From: Anaerovirgula multivorans
Lineage (GTDB): Bacteria > Bacillota > Clostridia > Peptostreptococcales > Natronincolaceae
DNA: 64,000 bases
Assembly (NCBI RefSeq): GCF_900188145.1
Contig: NZ_FZOJ01000020.1
Coordinates: 21,591 to 85,590 of the forward strand
Direction: 5' to 3'
The first letter of the stretch is position 1. The number at the start of each line of letters is the position of its first letter. Below, one piece after another: positions 27,955-36,638 of the stretch. The notes under the pieces are model-generated. The model did no database searches. It had not been told where the DNA came from and saw only the letters and a program-made list of their open reading frames with translations. Position numbers and translations under genes: made by a program.

Positions 27955-28007
27955 TTAAGCAGATGACTGAAATCTATGATTTCATGGCAGTCGCTTATAC
28001 AAGGTGA
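27955..28007 (+). repeat. Single copy of the dispersed palindromic repeat
   Basis: The unit runs TAAGCAGATGACTG, AAATCTATGATTTC, ATGGCAGTCGCTTA, TACAAGGTG. TAAGC/GCTTA, GACT/AGTC and GAAATC/GATTTC are nested complementary arms. It is closely related to 50731-50785 and to the expanded cluster at 18154-18304. Confidence 0.8.
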
Positions 28008-28008
28008 A

Positions 28009-28080
28009 ATTTTGATATACTAAGGGCTATATTTGCAGCCCATGGTTTTGAGCGAAACCGTAGATCGTGTATATCAAAAT
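28009..28080. repeat. Cloverleaf-like inverted-repeat element
   Basis: Perfect 12-bp arms ATTTTGATATAC (28009-28020) and GTATATCAAAAT (28069-28080) enclose two smaller hairpins, GGGCT...AGCCC (28024-28040) and ATGGTTT...AAACCGT (28042-28061). It directly follows the palindromic repeat. It could be a terminator-like structure, a small mobile element or a structured RNA. The sequence from 28081 to the S-layer gene holds no gene that I can support. Confidence 0.6.
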
Positions 28081-28317
28081 TAAAGTTTAAAATTGGTTAT
28101 CTATAGCAATTAATCTAAATATAAGTTTTTGCAACTTGCTATTTAGAAATTGCTTGGACAGAGTACCAATAAGTTATTGTTTAAGCACAAGAAAGGAGAG
28201 GATGATGATAAGATATAGATTTTTTATAGCTCCTCCATAAAATTAATCCTATGAACTTACCGTAATAAGATATAGCCAGAAGTTTTAAGATTAATAGGAA
28301 GAGAGGAGAGAAGCGTG

Positions 28318-31300
28318 ATGAAAAAGAGGCTTCTTAGTATATTGCTGACATTTATGATGATACTGACTATGTTTCCAAGTACGGGTTTTGCCATTGATAT
28401 GAATGCACCAATAGAGTCGAGTTATGGTTTAGCAGAGGTAGGCGAAGACATTACCCAAGAAACAGAAGAAACCCAAACGGTTGAAAAAACCGAATTACCA
28501 AAGGAAGAAGCCGAGGAGGTGAAAGAAGAAGCGTCGGAAGAAGAAACAAGTGAGGAAGATACTCAAGAGATAGAAGAAGAAACAAGTGAGGAAGACACTC
28601 AAGAGATAGAAGAAGAAACAAGTGAGGAAGACACTCAAGAGATAGAAGAAGAAACAAGTGAGGAAGATGCTCAAGAGATAGAAGAAGAAACAAGTGAGGA
28701 AGACACTCAAGAGATAGAAGAAGAAACAAGTGAGGAAGACACTCAAGAGATAGAAGAAGAAACAAGTGAGGAAGATGCTCAAGAGATAGAAGAAGAAACA
28801 AGTGAGGAAGATGCTCAAGAGATAGAAGAAGAAACATTAGACCAAGAAATTGATATAATAGATGATATGGAGATGGGTATAGCATCTGATGTTATTGAAA
28901 ATGGGGTCTATACAATAGATGTCAGAGGATGGCATGCTACAAATGATACTGTATCCATGATGGCAAGTGCTTTGGATCAAAAAGCTATGTTAGAAATTTT
29001 TAATGGTGAAATATATGCTACTATTCGATTCATTCCTACTAGCATTTTTGGGGTTCCCATTACTGGAACAGCAGTTAAAGAGATATGGCCGGGATCGACA
29101 GCAGCAGGTTTGGAAGCGGGTACTGGGCAAACGGGTACAATACGGGTAGATGAGAGTCAAACCTATAGATTTTCAATAGATAGCCTAGATATGCCGTTGC
29201 TTTCCATGTATGTAGGAGATCCTATGAACACCATACAAACGATACGTTTAAATTTTGATATGGAGACACTGGAGGAGGGTGGCTTATCATTCCCTGATCC
29301 TGCTTCGGTAGCTGTGGAGGAAATAAGTATAAAAACAGCACCAACAAAGGTGGCCTACATAGAAGGAGATATGATAGAACTTTCAGGATTGGAAGTAATT
29401 TTGATAAAGGAAGATAGTTCTACTGAAGAAGTGGCATTTGAAGATTTTGAAGCTAAAGGGATTGTGACCAGTATTCAAGAAGGACATATACTTGCAATCG
29501 ACGATACACAGCTAGTAATTACCCATGTAGAAAGCGGTGCAGCAGTCAATCAAGCATTACAGATATCAGCAAAACCTATTATGCTTGCAGATGGAAGCTA
29601 TACAATAGATGTCAGAGGATGGCATGCCACAAACAATACACAATCAATGATGGCATCTTTACTGGCCCCTCAAGCAATGTTAGAGGTTTCAGAAGGCAAA
29701 ATGTATGCAACAATCAAGTTTATAAAAGGCAACATCATGGGAGTTCCAGTTGTAGGTTCTGCTGTTTCGGAGGTATGGGCAGAGCAAACTACAACACCAA
29801 CGACTGGAACAGGTATAAAGGGGACAGTCAATGAAGAGGAAGGAAGTAACACCTATAGAATTGAGATTAGCACCCTTAATATGCCGAAGCTTGACATGAT
29901 GGTAGCAATGATGGGTTCACCATCGCTAATGACAGTACGCCTTAACTTTGACGAAAGTAGCCTTGAAGAAATTGAGTCAGAAGACAATCCTGACCCTTCG
30001 GTAGCTGTGGAGGAAATAAGTATAAAAACAGCACCAACAAAGATAGGCTACATAGAGGGAGATATACTTGACCTTTCAGGGTTAGAAGTAATTTTGATAA
30101 AGGAAGATGGTTCTACTGAAGAAGTGGCATTTGCAGATTTTGAAGCTAGAGGTATCGTCACTAGTCTGCAGGAAGGGGATATACTTGCAATCAATGATAT
30201 ACAGCTAGTAATTACCCATGTAGAAAGCGGTGCAGCAGTCAATCAAGCATTACAGATATCGGCAAAACCTATTATGCTTGCAGATGGAAGCTATACAATA
30301 GATGTCAGAGGATGGCATGCCACAAACAATACACAATCAATGATGGCATCTTTACTGGCCCCTCAAGCAATGTTAGAGGTTTCAGAAGGCAAAATGTATG
30401 CAACAATCAAGTTTATAAAAGGCAACATCATGGGAGTTCCAGTTGTAGGTTCTGCTGTTTCGGAGGTATGGGCAGAGCAAACTACAACACCAACGACTGG
30501 AACAGGTATAAAGGGGACAGTCAATGAAGAGGAAGGAAGTAACACCTATAGAATTGAGATTAGCACCCTTAATATGCCAAAGCTTGACATGATGGTAGCA
30601 ATGATGGGTTCACCATCGCTAATGACAATACGCCTTAACTTTGATGAAAGTAGCCTTGAAGAAATTGAGTCAGATGATGAAGTGGAAACGCCTAAAGAAA
30701 TTAATCCAGATAAAAATCCAGTGAAAGAAATCGAAACTGCAACTGAGAGTATCGAGGTTACAAAAGAGACTGTTAAAGATGTGGATGAATTTGATAATAT
30801 GGCAGTAAAAATTGTTAATGCCACTATTAATATTCCAGTTAAGATATTTAAGCAATATTTAAATGATGAAACAAAGCATATAAACATCATCAAAACTGTA
30901 ATAAGAGAAGATTATGACGCAAGTGTTAGAAAATTAATTGCCGGAAATGATACATTAATTGAAGCATTTGATTTAAGTATGCAATTAGTGTCATCTACTG
31001 GAGAAACTGAGAATATAAGTGAGCTAGGAGAAAAGATAAGAGTAATGATTCACCTAACAGATGAACAGGTGTCAAATATTTCAAAGACAGTGAAAAATAC
31101 GCTTTATTACTACAATCCTAATACGGATCAACTTGAGGATATGAAGGCAATATTTGATGTGGATAATAAGAGAGTAATCTTTTATACAGATCACTTAAGT
31201 ACCTTTGTCGTTGTAAGTACCAGAGATACAACAGGTGGAGGGGAAATAGTGCCTATCGATGAATTGAAGGATGGATACTATACAATTGAAGCCACTGCCC

Positions 31301-32592
31301 TTTATGAAAATTCTAATAGCGTGTCTATGGTAAATCAATTTATTAAAGAGCCAGCTAATCTAGAGGTTCGAGGAAATAGAATCATAGTAACCATGGCATG
31401 GCATGGAACAGAATATGTACCTATGAATTCGCTAAAGGAATTAAAATATAAAAACAGCAGTGGGAATTTTGTTAATGTACAACGAACTCTTTATGATTCC
31501 AGCAATATGCTTATGCTTACCTTTGAGGTGGAGAACTTAGATGAACCTGTAGTTATGCAGGTGTCTGTTCCTATGGCGATGGTAGGGTATCAACCTAAGT
31601 TCAGATTAGTATTTAATCTAAATACACTGAAGGCTGGAACTGTGAGTTATCCAATATCCGCTGGAGGAGAGAAGTATATTATAGAGGCGACTGCTGGTGA
31701 GGGAGGAACCATTGATCCAGATGGAAAGGTTGAAGTTGAAGCAGGAAAAGATCAGACTTTTACTATTAAAGCAGATGAAGGATACAAAATTAAGGAAGTT
31801 ATAGTAGATAATGAGTCTGTGGGAGCAATAGAAAGCTATACTTTTGAGAAGATAGAAAAATCAGGAGAAATAAGTGTTACTTTTGAAAAAATAGAAGAAG
31901 GTCTAGAAGAACTTATCCTTGAGGAGGAAGAGTTTTTAGAGATTTCTTTTAAAGATATTGAAGGACACTGGGCAGAATCTTTTATCAAAAAAGTAGTTAG
32001 AAAAGGAATCATGACAGGAATAGATGAAGAAACTTTTAGTCCTGATAGTTTTGTTACAAGAGAAATGTTTGTAACGATTCTTGCTAAACTTTATGATGCT
32101 GATGTTGAAGGCTATGATATTTCTCTATTCGAAGATGTTAATCCAGATGAATATTATGCAAAATATATTCACTGGGCTGCTGATAAAGGCATTGTTAAAG
32201 GTCTTGGAGAAGGCAAATTCGAACCTGAATATGCTATTACCCGTGAGCAATTGGCAGTGATGTTTGTAAAATATGCAGCATTTGCAGAGATTGACTTGAA
32301 GGAAGTAAAAGTTACTAAAAAATCTTTGCAAGAAGTTGAAGATAATTTTGTAGATGAGGATGAAATCAGCCCTTGGGCCAGGGACAGTGTTAAATTAATG
32401 AAGCAATCTGGTATTATGGTGGGGAAAAGCAACAATAAGTTTTATCCAAAGGCATCAGCCACTAGAGCGGAAGTTGCTACAATTATTGCCAAAATACTAG
32501 ATGTTCTAGAGGAGAAAGTGGAGGACATGGAAGTTATGACAGAAGTTAATAATGAGGATGATATTGAAACAGCAGAAGCACTGAAGGAATAA
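28318..32592 (+). CDS. S-layer-anchored multi-NEAT (heme-binding) surface protein
   Basis: A 1424-residue exported protein. In order: signal peptide (to about residue 26); acidic linker with eight 12-residue repeats of TSEEDTQEIEEE type (about 76-172); NEAT-like domain 1 (about 190-320); Ig-like (about 335-420); NEAT 2 (about 425-555); Ig-like; NEAT 3 (about 656-786); a spacer domain; NEAT 4 (about 983-1115); an InlB/B-repeat-like segment (AGEGGTIDPDGKVEVEAG); and three SLH domains (about 1205-1400, with DIEGHWAE, FSPDSFVTREMF and ITREQLAVMF). NEAT domains bind heme or hemoproteins at Gram-positive surfaces, and SLH domains hold the wall polymer. Its position before an IsdE-like transporter supports heme capture. 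ATG 28318 is favoured over the adjacent GTG 28315 by spacing from GAGGAG. Confidence 0.9.
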   Translation: MKKRLLSILLTFMMILTMFPSTGFAIDMNAPIESSYGLAEVGEDITQETEETQTVEKTELPKEEAEEVKEEASEEETSEEDTQEIEEETSEEDTQEIEEETSEEDTQEIEEETSEEDAQEIEEETSEEDTQEIEEETSEEDTQEIEEETSEEDAQEIEEETSEEDAQEIEEETLDQEIDIIDDMEMGIASDVIENGVYTIDVRGWHATNDTVSMMASALDQKAMLEIFNGEIYATIRFIPTSIFGVPITGTAVKEIWPGSTAAGLEAGTGQTGTIRVDESQTYRFSIDSLDMPLLSMYVGDPMNTIQTIRLNFDMETLEEGGLSFPDPASVAVEEISIKTAPTKVAYIEGDMIELSGLEVILIKEDSSTEEVAFEDFEAKGIVTSIQEGHILAIDDTQLVITHVESGAAVNQALQISAKPIMLADGSYTIDVRGWHATNNTQSMMASLLAPQAMLEVSEGKMYATIKFIKGNIMGVPVVGSAVSEVWAEQTTTPTTGTGIKGTVNEEEGSNTYRIEISTLNMPKLDMMVAMMGSPSLMTVRLNFDESSLEEIESEDNPDPSVAVEEISIKTAPTKIGYIEGDILDLSGLEVILIKEDGSTEEVAFADFEARGIVTSLQEGDILAINDIQLVITHVESGAAVNQALQISAKPIMLADGSYTIDVRGWHATNNTQSMMASLLAPQAMLEVSEGKMYATIKFIKGNIMGVPVVGSAVSEVWAEQTTTPTTGTGIKGTVNEEEGSNTYRIEISTLNMPKLDMMVAMMGSPSLMTIRLNFDESSLEEIESDDEVETPKEINPDKNPVKEIETATESIEVTKETVKDVDEFDNMAVKIVNATINIPVKIFKQYLNDETKHINIIKTVIREDYDASVRKLIAGNDTLIEAFDLSMQLVSSTGETENISELGEKIRVMIHLTDEQVSNISKTVKNTLYYYNPNTDQLEDMKAIFDVDNKRVIFYTDHLSTFVVVSTRDTTGGGEIVPIDELKDGYYTIEATALYENSNSVSMVNQFIKEPANLEVRGNRIIVTMAWHGTEYVPMNSLKELKYKNSSGNFVNVQRTLYDSSNMLMLTFEVENLDEPVVMQVSVPMAMVGYQPKFRLVFNLNTLKAGTVSYPISAGGEKYIIEATAGEGGTIDPDGKVEVEAGKDQTFTIKADEGYKIKEVIVDNESVGAIESYTFEKIEKSGEISVTFEKIEEGLEELILEEEEFLEISFKDIEGHWAESFIKKVVRKGIMTGIDEETFSPDSFVTREMFVTILAKLYDADVEGYDISLFEDVNPDEYYAKYIHWAADKGIVKGLGEGKFEPEYAITREQLAVMFVKYAAFAEIDLKEVKVTKKSLQEVEDNFVDEDEISPWARDSVKLMKQSGIMVGKSNNKFYPKASATRAEVATIIAKILDVLEEKVEDMEVMTEVNNEDDIETAEALKE
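28543..28830 (+). repeat. 36-bp coding minisatellite (8 units)
   Basis: Eight in-frame copies of a 36-bp unit encode the acidic repeat with a central DTQ or DAQ variant, in the order T,T,T,A,T,T,A,A. The order suggests duplication of larger blocks. The long reading frames on the opposite strand here are composition artefacts. Confidence 0.9.
29300..30690 (+). repeat. Duplicated Ig-NEAT module (693-bp period)
   Basis: The Ig-plus-NEAT unit occurs twice in direct repeat, offset by 693 bp. The NEAT parts (about 29580-29985 and 30273-30678) differ by only about three bases, while the Ig parts differ more. The pattern points to recent duplication or gene conversion. Confidence 0.88.
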
Positions 32593-32604
32593 AAGAATTA
32601 AATG

Positions 32605-32645
32605 ATCTTCACCGCATTTTTCATTATGAGAAGTGTGGTGAAGAT
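32605..32645 (+). terminator. Possible terminator after the S-layer NEAT gene
   Basis: ATCTTCACC (32605-32613) pairs with GGTGAAGAT (32637-32645), with partial pairing inside the loop. There is no clear T run after it, so termination may be weak, allowing read-through into the next NEAT gene. Confidence 0.5.
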
Positions 32646-32804
32646 ATCAAAGCAATATATTTAAGTATTAATAAAGTTTAAAAACACCAATTGATATTTA
32701 GATTTTATAGTGTTTATAAAAAAAGATTGAAAAAAATGTCATAGTTCTAATAAAAAGAAATAAATCGTCTTGCAATCAGGCAAGAGAAGAGGAGAAATGA
32801 AGAT

Positions 32805-33479
32805 ATGAAAAAGAAGATTTTAAGTTTTTTAATGATCATGACTATAGCGGTAGGAGTGATGGCCGTAGATATATTTGCTTTAGAGGATGGGGTGTATATT
32901 GTCTCCAACACTACATCTTATGTTAATCCAGACACAGGAAAAACTGATGATGGAGGCAGTGATACTTCCCTTGGGGATGGCATGGCTAGAGGTATGACCC
33001 ATGAAACGAGTTTTTATGAAGTAATAGAGGGTAAACATTATATAACAGTCCGCATTGGGATGGTTTCTTATATTGAGAATATGCGGTTTAAGGTACAGTC
33101 GGAGAAAGGGAAGGGAGACTATAAATCTATTTCTTATAAGGTTGTAGGGGAGAATAAGGAAGAGGATACTAGAGACTACCGAATAGAAATTCCATCAATA
33201 GATTTTCGTATAAGTCCTACTTTTTTTGTTGGCCCTATGAATAGAGATGTTGTCTTTTTTATATCTTTTAATTCGGCATCTATAAAGGAAGATGATGGTT
33301 CGCTTGGAGGCTATACCAGAGAGGTTGAAAAAAGTAATAGTATAAGTACGAATGAAGAAACGCCATCAACAGTTCAGGAATCTACTGGAATTTCAGAAGT
33401 TCATAGCATTTCAGAAGAAAATAGACAAAAATCAACAACGGAAGTAGAAAAAAAAACCTTGAAAAGCCAAGTCTTCTAG
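32805..33479 (+). CDS. NEAT-domain protein (IsdC-like), ends after a 9-A tract
   Basis: A 224-residue product: signal peptide (to about residue 27), one NEAT-like domain (about 27-160, with DGVYIVSN, SFYEVIEGKHYITVRI and RDYRIEIPSIDF), then a polar Ser/Thr/Glu stalk. In this frame the protein stops at 33477 without any anchor. Just before the stop is a run of nine A (33448-33456) read as GAA-AAA-AAA-ACC. Shifting by -1 there opens a long frame ending in a membrane anchor (see next entry). It lies between the large NEAT protein and the IsdE-like lipoprotein, so it would pass heme across the wall. Confidence 0.8.
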   Translation: MKKKILSFLMIMTIAVGVMAVDIFALEDGVYIVSNTTSYVNPDTGKTDDGGSDTSLGDGMARGMTHETSFYEVIEGKHYITVRIGMVSYIENMRFKVQSEKGKGDYKSISYKVVGENKEEDTRDYRIEIPSIDFRISPTFFVGPMNRDVVFFISFNSASIKEDDGSLGGYTREVEKSNSISTNEETPSTVQESTGISEVHSISEENRQKSTTEVEKKTLKSQVF

Positions 33480-33823
33480 AAGAAGTTGAGGAAGCTGAAA
33501 AAAGTCTCCAAGATTCTAAATTAGCAGCAGAGCTTGATATTGATATTGAAAAAGACTCCTTAAAAACCAATGAACTCGCTAAAGAAGATGTAGTAAAAAA
33601 TTCTATTCATCTCAATGAAGTTCAAGAATCAAATGCAATTAAAAGTCAAGAAGAAAATGCATCTGAAATGCAAGGTCTTGCAGAATTTGATTCACAAGGA
33701 GTAGTAATAAAAAGCCAAGATGAAGAAGAGGATAGGGACATTAACTTTGCTTTGCTTGTAATCCCTATTTTTTTCTTATGTTTAGGAGGATATTTTATAT
33801 ATATTAAAAAACTTAAAAAATAA
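33455..33823 (+). other. Out-of-frame continuation of the NEAT protein with a membrane anchor
   Basis: Read in the -1 frame from the 9-A tract, the sequence continues without stops for about 120 codons. It gives a Glu/Lys/Ser-rich stalk of the same composition as the upstream stalk, then NFALLVIPIFFLCLGGYFIYI and a KKLKK tail, a typical C-terminal membrane anchor. Continuous codon use and fitting protein logic show that the two parts were one gene. The heptamer A-AAA-AAA in the incoming frame is the classic -1 slippery sequence. A sequencing or replication slip of one A, or transcriptional slippage, are alternatives. Confidence 0.8.
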
Positions 33824-33895
33824 GATGACAAGGTCTCTAGACTTGATTTTAGATGAAGGTTTAGAGCTTTTGTAGTTAAGAAATTAGGTGAAAAA

Positions 33896-34765
33896 ATGAA
33901 AAAATTACTAATAGGGTTTTTATGTATATTTATGCCAATAGTATTGGCAGGCTGCGCAGTTAGAACTTCTTTTGAGGATGAGAATAAAGAAGAGATAAGA
34001 GTCATAAGTACATCTGCTGCTCTATGTGAGATAATGGAGGAATTGGACTTGGATTTAGTGGGTATACCCCACACTGCCTTTCAATTGCCAGAAAGATATA
34101 AAGATGTCACTGAGGTAGGAACGCCCATGACACCTGATATGGAGATTATTAAATCATTGAATCCAACAGATGTTCTTACCCCTAATTCATTGCAATATGA
34201 TTTAAAACCACAATATGAAAGTATTGGTGTGCCTTCCACCTTTGTGAACTTGATGAGTTTGGAAGGAATGTTCAAAAGTATTGAAGGTCTTGGGAAAAAA
34301 TACAATAGGGTTCCTGAAGCAACTGCATTAATTGAGGAGTATAATGGTTTTATGAGGGATTATAACCAGAAAATAGAAGGAAAAGAAAAACCCAGGGTTC
34401 TAATTTTGATGGGGCTCCCGGGAACCTATATGGTAGCTACAGAGAAGTCATATGTAGGGAGTCTTGTTAAGCTAGGAGGAGGTATTAATGTATTTGAAGG
34501 TGAAGAAGCCTTTTTGAGTATTAATACGGAGGCATTGTTACAAGCAGATCCCGACATTATTTTAAGAACATCCCATGCTATGCCTGAGATGATAATGGAA
34601 GCCTTTGAAAAGGAATTTAGAGAAAACGATATTTGGAAGCATTTTAGAACTGTCCAAGAAGGAAGAGTATACGATCTTAGTCATAATATATTTGGAATGA
34701 GCGGAAATTTGAATTATAAGGAAGGGCTTGAATTTTTACAAGGATTACTATATGAAGAGGACTGA
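33896..34765 (+). CDS. Heme/iron ABC transporter substrate-binding lipoprotein (IsdE-like)
   Basis: A 289-residue lipoprotein of the periplasmic-binding-protein fold for metal chelates. The lipobox LAGC lies near residue 20. Characteristic segments are IRVISTSAALCEIMEELDLD read in parts, VLTPNSLQYDLKPQYESIG, and the C-terminal lobe with LVKLGGGINVFEG and DPDIILRTSHAMPEMI. IsdE binds heme through Met and His; a SHAMP/MPEM region near residue 228 has both residue types but I cannot assign ligands. It starts the IsdE-F-ATPase set and overlaps the permease start. Confidence 0.9.
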   Translation: MKKLLIGFLCIFMPIVLAGCAVRTSFEDENKEEIRVISTSAALCEIMEELDLDLVGIPHTAFQLPERYKDVTEVGTPMTPDMEIIKSLNPTDVLTPNSLQYDLKPQYESIGVPSTFVNLMSLEGMFKSIEGLGKKYNRVPEATALIEEYNGFMRDYNQKIEGKEKPRVLILMGLPGTYMVATEKSYVGSLVKLGGGINVFEGEEAFLSINTEALLQADPDIILRTSHAMPEMIMEAFEKEFRENDIWKHFRTVQEGRVYDLSHNIFGMSGNLNYKEGLEFLQGLLYEED

Positions 34766-35756
34766 AAAGAACATGCGCAAAAAAACAATTATTTTTGTCT
34801 TACTAGCAATAATGCTTATAGGTTTATTTTTCGTAGCCGTCAATACAGGCGGGATTAAAATTTCATTTATTAAGTTATTAAAGGGTTTATTTATTGAATA
34901 CAATAGAGATGTTGAGATTATCTTTGATTTGCGTTTTCCAAGAATAATTATTGCAATGCTGTCTGGGGCAGCTTTAGCAGTTTCAGGTGTGCTGTTTCAA
35001 GCTGTTATGAAAAATCCCTTGGCGGATCCAGGACTTATTGGAATATCTGCAGGTGCCAGTTTTTTTGCTGTTATTCTAGTGATGTTTTTCCCAAGTTTAT
35101 ATTTCTTTACACCGTTGTTTGCTTTTTTAGGAGGAATTACTGCTTGTATTCTTGTCTATACCCTATCATGGAAATCTGGACTTAGTCCTTTGAGAATTAT
35201 TCTAGTAGGGGTTGCGGTCAATGCTCTTTTTTCAGGTTTAATTGAAGCTCTTGGCTTTATAGCAGGTGGCAAGCAAAGTGCTGTTACCGCTGGTATAAGT
35301 GCTAATATTATTATGAAAACATGGAATGATGTTCACATGCTTACAGGGTATGTGATCTTTGGTCTTATTATGGGGTTTTGTGTAGTAGATAAATGTAATT
35401 TACTATCATTAGAAGACAAAACAGTTAGAAACCTAGGAGTAAATGTAAATGGGGCAAGGGTACTGATATCTTCAATTGCAGTTTTGTTAGCAAGTATTTC
35501 AACAGCCATTGTTGGTCCTATTAGTTTTGTAGGACTTGTTGTTCCACATATTGCAAGAATTTTTGTTGGTTCAAACCATAAGATATTGATACCCTTTGCT
35601 ATTTTATTAGGAAGTTTTACGGTCTTATTTGCAGATACTGTAGGACGTGTTATTGTTTACCCTTATGAAATACCCACTTCTATTATTATGGCAGTTATTG
35701 GAGGACCTTTCTTTATTTTTCTTCTTAGAAGGAGTGAAAAAACCTATGGAAATTAG
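34752..35756 (+). CDS. Heme/iron ABC transporter permease (FecCD/BtuC family)
   Basis: A 334-residue polytopic permease. LRFPRIIIAMLSGAALAVSG, GVLFQAVMKNPLADPGLIGISAGA (in parts) and GPISFVGLVVPHIARIFVG are FecCD/BtuC family signatures, with about nine or ten membrane helices. The ATG at 34752 is 7 bp after AAGGA and overlaps the lipoprotein end by 14 bp, so translation is coupled; a further ATG at 34773 is possible. It completes the membrane part of the heme importer. Confidence 0.94.
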   Translation: MKRTEKNMRKKTIIFVLLAIMLIGLFFVAVNTGGIKISFIKLLKGLFIEYNRDVEIIFDLRFPRIIIAMLSGAALAVSGVLFQAVMKNPLADPGLIGISAGASFFAVILVMFFPSLYFFTPLFAFLGGITACILVYTLSWKSGLSPLRIILVGVAVNALFSGLIEALGFIAGGKQSAVTAGISANIIMKTWNDVHMLTGYVIFGLIMGFCVVDKCNLLSLEDKTVRNLGVNVNGARVLISSIAVLLASISTAIVGPISFVGLVVPHIARIFVGSNHKILIPFAILLGSFTVLFADTVGRVIVYPYEIPTSIIMAVIGGPFFIFLLRRSEKTYGN

Positions 35757-36525
35757 AAATCTATCCTTCCAATATGGTAAACAGTTGATTTTAAAATCCA
35801 TATCTTCTCATATTCAAAGAGGGAAGATAACCACAATTATAGGTCCTAATGGTTGTGGAAAATCTACCTTGTTTCATTTGATGACAAAAAACTTAAAACC
35901 ATCAAAGGGAGGAATTTATTTAGAAAATAGAAATATTAAAGATATAAGTTTAAAAGAGTTTTCAAAACAAGTTGCTATTGTTCATCAATATAATACTGTC
36001 CCGGCAGATGTAACAGTAAGAAGGCTGATTGCTTATGGAAGAACACCCTATTTGTCTTTTTATAGAAAAAATAATAACGAAGATGAAGAAATCATTGAAT
36101 GGGTCATGAAGATAACTGGGGTTTACAAAATGAAAGACCAGCCAATAGCTACTCTTTCTGGAGGAGAAAGACAAAGAGCTTTTATAGGAATGGCTTTAGC
36201 ACAGAAGACGAATATTTTATTTTTAGATGAACCCACAACCTATCTTGATATACACTATCAAATTGAAATTTTAAATTTAATAAAAAAACTTAATAGAGAT
36301 TTTCATATGACAATTGTAATGATTTTACATGATGTTAATCAGGCTCTCCATTATAGTCATGAGATTATTGGGTTAAAGGAGGGACGCATAATTGTTCAAG
36401 GGAATAACGACAAGATTATCAGCAGGAGTACACTTCACGAAATCTTTAATGTTAATTTAAAAATAGTGAAGGAAAAAGGCAAACAATATGTATTGGCTGT
36501 TTCGGAAAAAGATGGACTTTTATAG
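35746..36525 (+). CDS. Heme/iron ABC transporter ATP-binding protein
   Basis: A 259-residue FecE/BtuD-type ATPase with Walker A GPNGCGKST (about residue 35), signature LSGGERQRAFIGMALA and Walker B ILFLDEPTTYLD. I take the ATG at 35746 (MEIRNLSFQYG), which overlaps the permease end by 11 bp and gives a normal-length family start. The open frame extends further upstream inside the permease, but that part has no family similarity. Confidence 0.95.
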   Translation: MEIRNLSFQYGKQLILKSISSHIQRGKITTIIGPNGCGKSTLFHLMTKNLKPSKGGIYLENRNIKDISLKEFSKQVAIVHQYNTVPADVTVRRLIAYGRTPYLSFYRKNNNEDEEIIEWVMKITGVYKMKDQPIATLSGGERQRAFIGMALAQKTNILFLDEPTTYLDIHYQIEILNLIKKLNRDFHMTIVMILHDVNQALHYSHEIIGLKEGRIIVQGNNDKIISRSTLHEIFNVNLKIVKEKGKQYVLAVSEKDGLL

Positions 36526-36638
36526 GTGTCTTTACTTTGGATTTTTAAGGGATTAACTTTCCTTTTATATGCTGTTGATGTATAAAAAGATAGCTAATGG
36601 GAACAAATAGAGTAATAAAACAGCATGGAGGAAAAATA

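Noticed and set aside
28451..28885. Long leucine/phenylalanine-rich reading frames on the minus strand opposite the acidic repeat
   Set aside because: They exist only because the 36-bp repeat has no stop on the other strand; composition is unnatural and the sense frame is clearly the real gene.
29619..30527. Two identical 71-codon frames inside the NEAT modules
   Set aside because: They are the same out-of-frame shadow copied with the duplicated module.
34728..34751. Longer start for the heme permease at 34728
   Set aside because: It extends into the lipoprotein gene without a ribosome site; ATG 34752 is 7 bp after AAGGA.
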